Below are positions 1 through 5,410 of a stretch of DNA of 41,013 bases, one piece after another. The DNA is from Oscillospiraceae bacterium. Lineage in GTDB: Bacteria > Bacillota > Clostridia > Oscillospirales > Oscillospiraceae. The stretch lies in the NCBI GenBank assembly GCA_017541825.1, contig JAFXYJ010000105.1, positions 1 to 41,013 on the forward strand, written 5' to 3'. The translations under genes were made by a program, and so were the position numbers. Under the pieces are notes generated by a model. The model worked only from the letters and a program-made list of their open reading frames with translations. It did no database searches and was not told the origin of the DNA. Positions within the stretch are counted from its first letter, which is position 1. Each line of letters starts with the position of its first letter.

Positions 1-90
1 GGCCTCGTAGTAGGCCCGCTTAGCCTCCGCGATCTTATCGCGGTTGGCCTCGTAGTAGGCCCGCTTAGCCTCCGCGATCTTATCGCGGAC
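1..90. repeat. 45-bp tandem coding repeat
   Basis: Positions 1-45 and 46-90 are identical except for the last two bases. They encode the 15-residue helical unit of the partial leftward gene. The array probably continues to the left of the window. Near-perfect DNA identity between units suggests recent expansion or ongoing homogenisation. Confidence 0.9.
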
Positions 91-216
91 CCGGAGCTTC
101 TGGTCACGCATACGGGACTCGTCCCGTTCCGCCTGTGTGATCGGCGCCGCGTCGATCTCCGCGTCCACGACGGCAAGCTCCGCCAGCTCCTCGGCGGTAA
201 ACACAGCCCTGCCCAT
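1..216 (-). CDS. Phage-type small protein with 15-residue tandem repeats (partial)
   Basis: The reading frame starts at ATG 216, preceded by a good AGGGAG site, and runs off the left edge of the window, so only the first 72 residues are visible. The N-terminus (MGRAVFTAEELAELAVVDAE) is acidic and helical. From about residue 43 it becomes a highly charged helix with a 15-residue unit, NRDKIAEAKRAYYEA, present at least twice. Such Ala/Lys/Tyr-rich helical repeats are met in proteins of Firmicute phages and integrative elements, but I know no function for them. It starts 3 nt after the upstream gene's stop and is the last visible member of the leftward operon that begins at 1726. The repeats suggest a long coiled or solenoid helix beyond the window. 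Confidence 0.75.
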   Translation of the reverse strand, partial: MGRAVFTAEELAELAVVDAEIDAAPITQAERDESRMRDQKLRVRDKIAEAKRAYYEANRDKIAEAKRAYYEA

Positions 217-219
217 ATC

Positions 220-768
220 TCAGTCTCCCTCCAGCGGCGCCGCCGGCAGGCCGGGCTCCGGCGCGGCGCTCTCCGTCTGCAGCTTCCTGATCGCCTTCTC
301 CATCGCCGCCAGCTTCGGCAGCGGCAGGGGCTTGCGCTCGATCATCGTCATAACGTCGGAGATCGTCAGCCCCGTCCCGGCCTCCGCGATGTCCGCGATG
401 CTCCGCCCGGCGCTCCGCACGGCCTCGATCCCGGCGATCACGTTCTTCTTCCTCGCGGCCAGGGACGCCCGTCCCTGCAGCCGCTTCGCCTCGGCGGCGT
501 CCGCCGACGGCGGTCCGTTTTGGACACCGTCGGCCGGCGGATCCTCGTGTACTTTTTCGACGCCGTCGGCGCGTACTTTTTCGGCGGGTGCACGTGTACT
601 TTTTTCGCGTTTGTCCGCGTACTTTTTCGCCGTCGCCATGGCCTCCAGCTCCCGGATCTGCGACCAGGTGTCGATCAACAGCTGAAAGCGCTCGAAGCTC
701 ATGGCCTGCACGTCCGCGGCGTCCTTCAGCAGCGCCAGGAAGATCTCGCTGGGCTTGCGTTCTGTCAT
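220..768 (-). CDS. Hypothetical element protein with embedded iteron-like repeats
   Basis: 182 residues. It starts at ATG 768 with a GGTGG ribosome site and lies 3 nt after the HTH gene's stop. The first 45 residues are a mixed helical domain. Residues about 45-95 are low-complexity and charged (EKST, EKVR and EKVH peptides), and the last 75 residues look helical, with the segment RSAGRSIADIAEAGTGLTIS resembling a weak HTH. I do not recognise the family. The central part is encoded by four copies of a DNA motif that fall in different reading frames, so that region may be conserved as DNA rather than protein. Its place between an excisionase-like gene and a repeat protein suggests early element genes (replication or packaging). 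Confidence 0.7.
   Translation of the reverse strand: MTERKPSEIFLALLKDAADVQAMSFERFQLLIDTWSQIRELEAMATAKKYADKREKSTRAPAEKVRADGVEKVHEDPPADGVQNGPPSADAAEAKRLQGRASLAARKKNVIAGIEAVRSAGRSIADIAEAGTGLTISDVMTMIERKPLPLPKLAAMEKAIRKLQTESAAPEPGLPAAPLEGD
549..629. repeat. Four iteron-like direct repeats, GTACTTTTTCG
   Basis: GTACTTTTTCG occurs at 549-559, 573-583 and 619-629, and with one extra T at 596-607. Start-to-start spacing is 24, 23 and 23 bp, about two helical turns. Every copy is followed or preceded by CG-rich bases (RCG...CG). The spacing is not a multiple of three, so the copies are read in different frames of the host gene, which argues for a DNA-level function such as an initiator or regulator binding array. 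Confidence 0.7.
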
Positions 769-771
769 TGA

Positions 772-1056
772 CTACACCACCTTCATGCCCGGGTAGTACC
801 CGGAGTTGTTCAGCCCGCCCCGGGGCTTTTCCATCCAGGGCCTGCGGCCCTTCGCCTTCTGCTTCTGCTGCAGCGCCCCGGCGCGGGTCTTCCGGCTCTC
901 CAGATAGATCTCCACGTCCGCGGGGTCGAGCCGGGTCAGCCGAGCGCTGACGTTGATGCTCGGCAGCTTGCCGCTGCTGATCAGCCGGCGCACGGTGTCC
1001 TCGCTGCAGCCCATGTGCTCCGCGGCCTGGGCCACGGTCCACAGCTCCCGGGTCAT
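772..1056 (-). CDS. Excisionase-like HTH (MerR/HTH_17) DNA-binding protein
   Basis: 94 residues from ATG 1056, chosen because CAGGAGGTG lies just upstream; the longer frame to 1239 lacks a ribosome site. Residues 4-60 (WTVAQAAEHMGCSEDTVRRL, then GKLPSINVSARLTRLDPADV) are a classic helix-turn-helix_17/excisionase fold that binds DNA through a winged HTH. The basic C-terminal tail ends in GYYPGMKVV. In phages and ICEs, proteins of this type act as excisionase (directionality factor for the integrase) or as small regulators. It sits 2 nt after the upstream XRE gene in a tightly packed leftward operon. Which of the two roles applies cannot be told from sequence. Confidence 0.8.
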   Translation of the reverse strand: MTRELWTVAQAAEHMGCSEDTVRRLISSGKLPSINVSARLTRLDPADVEIYLESRKTRAGALQQKQKAKGRRPWMEKPRGGLNNSGYYPGMKVV

Positions 1057-1058
1057 GC

Positions 1059-1508
1059 TCACACCTCCTGCGCGTACCGGAGCGCCAGCACGGCGCTGAT
1101 CACCGGCTCCAGCGCGGCGAGCACGGCCTCGTACTCGGGCTCCTCCAGCTCGTCCACGCGCCCGTCCGCCGCGATCTGCAGCAGCCGGTCGCCGACCTTC
1201 GCGTCCTCCACCTTCGCCATGGCGGCCATGAGCTGGCACACCGCCTGGGGCAGGGGGACGCGCTCCACCGCCGGCAGGATGTCCCCGAAGGGGGCGTAAA
1301 GCCGGAGATACTGCATGGCGAGGAACTGGGTGCCGTACAGGTCCACCATGTCGGCGGCCCGCAGCGGCGGCACCGGCCGCTCGCCGCTCTCGTAGGCCGC
1401 CAGGGTCCTCGTGGAGATCCCCAGCAGCTCCGCTGCGCGTTCCTGGGTGATACCTGCCGCCTGACGGCAGGTTTGGAAGATTGTCGTGCCGTTTGTGCTC
1501 GTGGTCAT
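1059..1508 (-). CDS. XRE-family transcriptional regulator
   Basis: 149 residues, ATG 1508, GGAGGTAGG ribosome site. Residues 10-55 form an XRE/Cro-CI HTH (CRQAAGITQERAAELLGIST then LAAYESGERPVPPL). The C-terminal 90 residues are acidic and helical and match no family I know. The start codon overlaps the stop of the upstream XRE gene (ATGA), implying translational coupling. Being the second gene of the leftward operon in an element control region, it probably regulates early element functions or modulates the repressor. Confidence 0.8.
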   Translation of the reverse strand: MTTSTNGTTIFQTCRQAAGITQERAAELLGISTRTLAAYESGERPVPPLRAADMVDLYGTQFLAMQYLRLYAPFGDILPAVERVPLPQAVCQLMAAMAKVEDAKVGDRLLQIAADGRVDELEEPEYEAVLAALEPVISAVLALRYAQEV

Positions 1509-1726
1509 TGTCCTACCTCCGTTGTAAAATCATTGTTGTCGGGTGTCCTGTAAAGGTCGTCGATGCTGCAGCCCAGCGCCGCGGCGATGGCGGGGAGGAG
1601 CTCGGCGTTGGGCCAGGCGTCCTCGATCTCCCATGCGCTGACGGTCTGACGGCTGACGCCCACGGCGTCCGCCAGATCCTGCATTGTCAGTCCGGCCTTC
1701 CGCCGGAGCGTTCTCGTTGCTGTCAT
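1505..1726 (-). CDS. Small Cro-like XRE regulator
   Basis: 73 residues from ATG 1726, which has AGGAGG six bases upstream; a TTG seven codons earlier is possible but has no ribosome site. Nearly the whole protein is an XRE HTH (LRRKAGLTMQDLADAVGVSR then TVSAWEIEDAWPNAELLPAI) followed by GCSIDDLY. This is the usual form of the short Cro-like partner that opens the early operon of temperate elements. It is transcribed from the strong promoter at 1765-1793, away from the divergently oriented repressor gene at 1878. Confidence 0.82.
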   Translation of the reverse strand: MTATRTLRRKAGLTMQDLADAVGVSRQTVSAWEIEDAWPNAELLPAIAAALGCSIDDLYRTPDNNDFTTEVGQ

Positions 1727-1741
1727 ATCGGCCTCCTTGCG

Positions 1742-1818
1742 CTTCAATTTGAAGAAGTAAGAATAAAATACTCTCCGATATGAAGAATGTCAAGCGCAGT
1801 TTACATATTATTCTTCAT
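1742..1818. promoter_or_regulatory. Operator cluster of the divergent control region
   Basis: Three related elements: a perfect 13-bp palindrome CTTCAATTTGAAG at 1742-1754 near the leftward start point, and ATGAAGAAT (1780-1788) with its inverted partner ATTCTTCAT (1810-1818), 30 bp centre to centre. One half-site lies inside the leftward promoter spacer. These are plausible binding sites for the flanking XRE proteins, giving a lambda-like switch. Assignment to a given protein is inference. Confidence 0.6.
1765..1793 (-). promoter_or_regulatory. Leftward early promoter
   Basis: On the minus strand: TTGACA (1793-1788), 17-bp spacer, TATTTT (1770-1765). A near-consensus sigma-A promoter feeding the leftward operon from 1726. 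The ATGAAGAAT half-site overlaps the spacer and -35, so a bound repressor would block polymerase. Confidence 0.82.
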
Positions 1819-1831
1819 TTTGTCGCATTTA

Positions 1832-1860
1832 ATGAAAATATCAGCAGAGTTTTATATACT
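1832..1860 (+). promoter_or_regulatory. Possible rightward repressor promoter
   Basis: ATGAAA (1832-1837), 17-bp spacer, TATACT (1855-1860). The -10 is good and the -35 is weak (4 of 6), as is common for activated or autoregulated lysogeny promoters. It would give a leader of only about ten bases before the ATG at 1878. Confidence 0.45.
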
Positions 1861-1877
1861 CTTTACAGGTGATGACC

Positions 1878-2222
1878 ATGAACAGAATCAAAGAACTGCG
1901 AATCGAATCCGGCCTCACGCAGGAGCAGCTGGCGGATCGTCTTGTCCTCGGACGCTCCTCGGTTGGCAATTATGAAACGGAATCCCGGCAGCTGACGCCG
2001 GGTCTGATCAGGCAATTCTGCTCGTTCTTCGGCTGCACGGCGGACTATCTGTTATGCATGAGCGACCGGCGCACCGCGCAGATCTCCGACTTCGACGCTG
2101 CCCTCCTGGCGGCTTATTATGCTGCGGATCAGCACGGCCGGGACATAGTCGACCTCACGCTGCAGCCGTACTTTGAGCAAGAAACGTCATCAGCTTCGCA
2201 AAGCGCGCAGGGAGGCGATTGA
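1878..2222 (+). CDS. XRE-family repressor of the integrated element
   Basis: 114 residues. ATG 1878 is preferred over GTG 1869 and ATG 1872 because AGGTGA lies at the correct distance before it. Residues 1-62 form an XRE HTH (IKELRIESGLTQEQLADRLV then SVGNYETESRQLTPGLIRQF), followed by the typical FFGCTADYLLCMS segment. The remaining 45 residues are acidic. Transcribed away from the Cro-like gene, it is the likely lysogeny/quiescence repressor. It is followed after one base by the membrane exonuclease and then the integrase, forming a lysogeny operon. Confidence 0.82.
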   Translation: MNRIKELRIESGLTQEQLADRLVLGRSSVGNYETESRQLTPGLIRQFCSFFGCTADYLLCMSDRRTAQISDFDAALLAAYYAADQHGRDIVDLTLQPYFEQETSSASQSAQGGD

Positions 2223-2223
2223 A

Positions 2224-3033
2224 ATGAAAAAACGTCCGATATGGCTGACGATCCTAGCCGTCATTCTCTGCCTTTCCGGCTTCGCCGCCCTGGGCAGTAT
2301 GGATTCCTTCGGCGAAAACGCCTTCGCCTTGGTCGTTGCCTTATGTTGCCTTTACTGGCTCCTGAGCCCCCTGCTTCCAAAGGGTTGGCTGCGCCGGATA
2401 ACGACGAGAAAACATGCAGAGGCGGCGGGTGAAACTGTTCCGCAGCGTCCGGCATCGGATCCCGTAAAGGTCGACTACCCCTTCCACAGCTACGGCATGG
2501 CCCGGGCCATCGAGCCGTCGGACTTCATCGTCCTGGACACGGAGACCACGGGCTTTTCCCCGCGGGATGACAAGATCATCGAAGTGGGCGCGCTGAAGAT
2601 CAGGAACGGGGAGACCACCCGATTCCATTCTCTGATCAATCCAGGGCGCCGAATCCCGCAGAGCTCGATCCGCGTCCACGGGATCACCGACGCCGACGTC
2701 GCGGCTGCGCCGTCCTTCGCACAGATCCTCCCGGATCTGGATTCTTTTCTGGACCGGGATCTCCCGATCGTCGGCCAGAGCGTCACCTACGACCTGCAGA
2801 TGCTCTGGTGGGCCTACCACGACGCGTGCGCCGACATAGGGGAGAGGCGGTATATCGACACGGCAAAGCTGGCAAAGAAGGCGTTTCCCGGGCGGAAAAG
2901 CTACTCTCTCGCCTCGCTGATCGAGGACTACGAACTGATCCCCGGCGAGCAGCAGCACCGCTCGGAGAGTGACGTGGACGCCACGCTGGCGCTGTACCGG
3001 CTCTGCTGCGACGAGCTCGGCGGCAAAAAGTGA
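2224..3033 (+). CDS. Membrane-anchored DnaQ-like DEDDh 3'-5' exonuclease
   Basis: 269 residues from ATG 2224, with GGGAGGCG upstream; the longer frame from 2173 overlaps the repressor gene. Two hydrophobic helices (about 6-24 and 33-51) anchor the protein, leaving a cytosolic exonuclease of the PolC-epsilon/DnaQ type. Visible motifs are ExoI D105-T-E107 in VLDTETTGF, VHGITDADV at 151-159, ExoII D190 and ExoIII H245...D250. The usual ExoII Asn (HNxxFD) is replaced (GQSVTYD). Soluble relatives proofread or trim DNA. Here the gene is locked between the repressor and the integrase, so it probably serves element establishment or superinfection control. The membrane anchor is unusual for the family. 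Confidence 0.85.
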   Translation: MKKRPIWLTILAVILCLSGFAALGSMDSFGENAFALVVALCCLYWLLSPLLPKGWLRRITTRKHAEAAGETVPQRPASDPVKVDYPFHSYGMARAIEPSDFIVLDTETTGFSPRDDKIIEVGALKIRNGETTRFHSLINPGRRIPQSSIRVHGITDADVAAAPSFAQILPDLDSFLDRDLPIVGQSVTYDLQMLWWAYHDACADIGERRYIDTAKLAKKAFPGRKSYSLASLIEDYELIPGEQQHRSESDVDATLALYRLCCDELGGKK

Positions 3034-3042
3034 GGTCCCGCC

Positions 3043-4266
3043 ATGGCGAAAGAGGCCCGCTACGGCGGCAAATATAAGTATTACAGAAAAAAGCTCCCCC
3101 ATCCGGAGACGGGGGAGTACACATACATATACGGCCGCACGCAGGCCGAGCGCGACGAGAAGATCGCCGCCCAGCTGGAGGCCTGGGCGCGGGAGGCGGA
3201 GGCGAAGGACGCGCCCTATGTCTGGCAGTACGCGGCCCAGTGGTTCGCCACGGCCTCGGCCTCGATGTCCGAGGACAGGAAGGCGGCGGTCCGCCGGGAG
3301 ATCAACGAAAACATCCTCCCGGTGATCGGCCAGAAAAAGCTGGCCGAAGTCAACAGCGATGACTTGAAGGCGGTCATGGCCGGCCGGGCGAAGTACGCGA
3401 AGGCCACGCAGGAAAAGACGCGCCAGGTGCTGCGCCGGATCTTCGCCGACGCGGAGGAGGCGGGGAAGATCGCCCGGGATCCCGCCAGGCGGCTCCAGAC
3501 GGCCGGCGGACGGCCCGCGGCGAAGGTAGACGCCCTGACCGACGCCCAGGCCAAAACGCTCCTGGAGGCCGTCCAGGGGCTCCCGGTGCGGCTGTTCTGC
3601 CTGCTGGGCCTGTACGCCGGCCTGCGCCGGGAGGAGATCGGCGCCCTCCGGTGGAGCTGCGTGGATCTGGACGGCCCGGCGCCGCATATCGACGTGCGGC
3701 GTGCCTGCCGCTGGATCAGAAACAGCCGCCCGGAGATCTCCGAGGTCTTAAAGAGCAGCGCCGCCTGGCGCACGGTGCCGATCCCGCCGGTGCTGGTCTC
3801 GGCCCTGCGGGAGGCCCGGGACGCGCTCACGGACGACCAGAGGGCCGACAGCGAGCGCTGCGTGCTCGTGAACCGGGACGGCGGGCCCTGGACCTATGCC
3901 ACGCTGCGCAGCGCCTGGGAGAGCGTGGAGGCCCGCAGCGCGGGCCCTGTGCGCCGCAGGAGGAAGGATCCGGCCACGGGGGAGCTGGTCACCGTGGAGG
4001 AGCAGAAACGGCTGGGGGACCGCGTCAGGAACCACAGCGCGGTCGTGACCATCGACTTCCCGGTCACGCCCCACGTGCTGCGCCACACGTACATCACGCG
4101 CCTGATCCTCGGCGGCGTGGATCTCAAGCGCGTGCAGTACCTTGCCGGGCACTCCAGCGCGAAGATCACCCTGGACATTTACACCAGTCTGATGGGCCAC
4201 CGGCCCGAAGATCTGATCGCCGACGTCACCGGGATTTTTGCCCCGGATTTACCCCCGGACCCGTGA
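3043..4266 (+). CDS. Tyrosine recombinase/integrase
   Basis: 407 residues, ATG 3043 after GAGGT. Residues 1-50 form the arm-binding region (GGKYKYYRKKLPHPETGEYT), about 60-145 a SAM-like core-binding domain, and 165-395 the catalytic domain. Catalytic residues are visible: R195 in YAGLRREEIG, K237, H344 and R347 in TPHVLRHTY, H370 in LAGHSS, and nucleophile Y380 in LDIYTSL. It breaks and joins DNA at att sites to integrate or excise the element. It ends about 115 bp from the 3' end of tRNA-Thr, the usual geometry for integration into a tRNA gene, and follows the repressor and exonuclease genes in one transcription unit. Confidence 0.95.
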   Translation: MAKEARYGGKYKYYRKKLPHPETGEYTYIYGRTQAERDEKIAAQLEAWAREAEAKDAPYVWQYAAQWFATASASMSEDRKAAVRREINENILPVIGQKKLAEVNSDDLKAVMAGRAKYAKATQEKTRQVLRRIFADAEEAGKIARDPARRLQTAGGRPAAKVDALTDAQAKTLLEAVQGLPVRLFCLLGLYAGLRREEIGALRWSCVDLDGPAPHIDVRRACRWIRNSRPEISEVLKSSAAWRTVPIPPVLVSALREARDALTDDQRADSERCVLVNRDGGPWTYATLRSAWESVEARSAGPVRRRRKDPATGELVTVEEQKRLGDRVRNHSAVVTIDFPVTPHVLRHTYITRLILGGVDLKRVQYLAGHSSAKITLDIYTSLMGHRPEDLIADVTGIFAPDLPPDP

Positions 4267-4343
4267 TTTTACCCCCGAATTGACACTTTTTCTGCGTCCT
4301 CGTGCGGTCGCCTGCGCCTTGCGCGTCTTCTGCGAAAAACAAA

Positions 4344-4376
4344 AAAGCCCCGAAAACACAAGGTTTTCGGGGCTTT
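4344..4376. terminator. Bidirectional terminator between integrase and tRNA-Thr
   Basis: A perfect 14-bp stem (AAAGCCCCGAAAAC / GTTTTCGGGGCTTT) with loop ACAAG. On the minus strand it is followed by TTTTTTGTTTTT, ending the tRNA-Asp/Thr transcript. On the plus strand it is followed by CTTTCTTT, ending the integrase transcript. Confidence 0.9.
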
Positions 4377-4379
4377 CTT

Positions 4380-4455
<76 letters not shown>

Positions 4456-4483
4456 AAAGTTCATGCCCCCCGCAGGGGGCATG

Positions 4484-4560
4484 TGGCGACCGAGAAGGGA
4501 CTTGAACCCTCGACCTCTAGCGTGACAGGCTAGCGTTCTAACCGACTGAACTACTCGGCC
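4484..4560 (-). tRNA. tRNA-Asp (GTC)
   Basis: Acceptor GGCCGAG/CTCGGTC, anticodon loop CTGTCAC (anticodon GTC), T-loop TTCAAGT, discriminator G and encoded CCA. It is the first gene of the tRNA-Asp/Thr operon. A 9-bp hairpin (CATGCCCCC CGCA GGGGGCATG, 4462-4483) separates it from tRNA-Thr and may guide processing. Confidence 0.95.
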
Positions 4561-4573
4561 TTAAAGCTTGTTT

Positions 4574-4602
4574 AGTATACGAAATCCCGATGAAAATGTC
4601 AA
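4574..4602 (-). promoter_or_regulatory. Promoter of the tRNA-Asp/Thr operon
   Basis: Minus strand TTGACA (4602-4597), 17-bp spacer, TATACT (4579-4574). A consensus-grade sigma-A promoter, as expected for stable RNA, ending about 13 bases before the tRNA-Asp 5' end. Confidence 0.9.
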
Positions 4603-4641
4603 GAACTATTTTTGCGGCTTTTTGCAGTTTTTCAAACCCGC

Positions 4642-4659
4642 CTTTTTCGGCCGAAAAAG
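4642..4659. repeat. 18-bp perfect palindrome
   Basis: CTTTTTCGGCCGAAAAAG is a perfect inverted repeat without spacer, directly upstream of the nitroreductase promoter -35 and about 40 bp upstream of the divergent tRNA promoter. It could be an operator for the nitroreductase gene or simply a hairpin. No regulator is encoded beside it. Confidence 0.5.
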
Positions 4660-4660
4660 C

Positions 4661-4689
4661 TTTTCAAGACAGATCGATTGTGATACGAT
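4661..4689 (+). promoter_or_regulatory. Promoter of the nitroreductase gene
   Basis: TTTTCA (4661-4666), 17-bp spacer, TACGAT (4684-4689), ending 33 bases before the ATG. A moderate match to sigma-A consensus, immediately downstream of the 18-bp palindrome. Confidence 0.55.
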
Positions 4690-4722
4690 ATGATCAGATC
4701 AATTATTGGAGGAGGAGAGCAA

Positions 4723-5271
4723 ATGAACGTATTCGATGCCATTGTCAACCGCAAATCCGTCCGCTCCTACACCGGTGAGCCGCTGACCGACGAGGAGCTG
4801 GACAAGCTGCTGGCGGCCGCCAACTGCGCGCCTGTGGCAAGCGCCATGTACCATACCAACCATCTGACCGTCATCAAGGACAGGGAACTGCTCGCCGAGA
4901 TCGAAAAGGCGTTCGGCGCCTATGCGGGCAGGGAGGACGTCCATCCTCTTTACAACGCCCCGGTATTCATCCTCGTTTCCGTGCAGATGAAGGATCCCCC
5001 GGCTTCAAAGGAGGATTGGCTTAACGTGGTCTGCTCGGACGCGGCGATCATCGTGGAGAACATGGCGCTGGAGGCCGTGGAGCTCGGGCTGGGCACCTGC
5101 CACATCTGGGGCGCCGTGCGCGGCATCAACGCCGATCCTGCGCTGCGGGATAAGCTCGGTCTGCCCGAGGGCTTCCAGCCCGTATGCGGCGCCATCTTCG
5201 GAAAAAGCGATGTCGCCTACGAGCCGCGGGAGATCCGCCGCGACCGCTTCGGCACAAACTTCATCGGCTGA
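4723..5271 (+). CDS. Nitroreductase family protein (FMN-dependent)
   Basis: 182 residues from ATG 4723, preceded by GGAGGAGGAG; the longer frame from 4690 is untranslated leader. The N-terminus [20 protein letters not shown] carries the conserved R-K/S-V-R FMN-phosphate-binding signature. The segment [20 protein letters not shown] with TCHIWGAV is the standard dimer/FMN region, and the protein ends in [15 protein letters not shown]. Such flavoenzymes reduce nitro compounds, quinones or flavins with NAD(P)H in the cytosol; the substrate cannot be named. It is a single-gene unit with its own promoter and a strong terminator at 5292. Confidence 0.92.
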   Translation: MNVFDAIVNRKSVRSYTGEPLTDEELDKLLAAANCAPVASAMYHTNHLTVIKDRELLAEIEKAFGAYAGREDVHPLYNAPVFILVSVQMKDPPASKEDWLNVVCSDAAIIVENMALEAVELGLGTCHIWGAVRGINADPALRDKLGLPEGFQPVCGAIFGKSDVAYEPREIRRDRFGTNFIG

Positions 5272-5291
5272 GCACTGCTCTCCGGCCTTTG

Positions 5292-5321
5292 CCCGCGTCT
5301 CAAATAGAGATGCGGGTTTTT
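5292..5321 (+). terminator. Terminator of the nitroreductase gene
   Basis: Stem CCCGCGTCTC/GAGATGCGGG (one G-U pair), loop AAATA, followed by TTTTT. It separates the nitroreductase gene from the uvrA promoter, which starts 15 bases further on. Confidence 0.88.
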
Positions 5322-5335
5322 CCATGCAAAAGGGC

Positions 5336-5364
5336 TTGCCAGCAATTATAAAACACGATATAAT
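5336..5364 (+). promoter_or_regulatory. Promoter of the uvrA-recD2-comF-mreB run
   Basis: TTGCCA (5336-5341), 17-bp spacer, TATAAT (5359-5364). It leaves a leader of about 40 bases before GTG 5411. I see no LexA box of the Firmicute type (GAAC-N4-GTTC) around it, so SOS control is not evident here. Confidence 0.82.
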
Positions 5365-5410
5365 AAATAAGTTACGATTATTTGCTTTTGCTCTTTTAAG
5401 TGAGGCTAAC

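Noticed and set aside
5322-5410. LexA/SOS box before uvrA
   Set aside because: No GAAC-N4-GTTC type dyad is present around the promoter.
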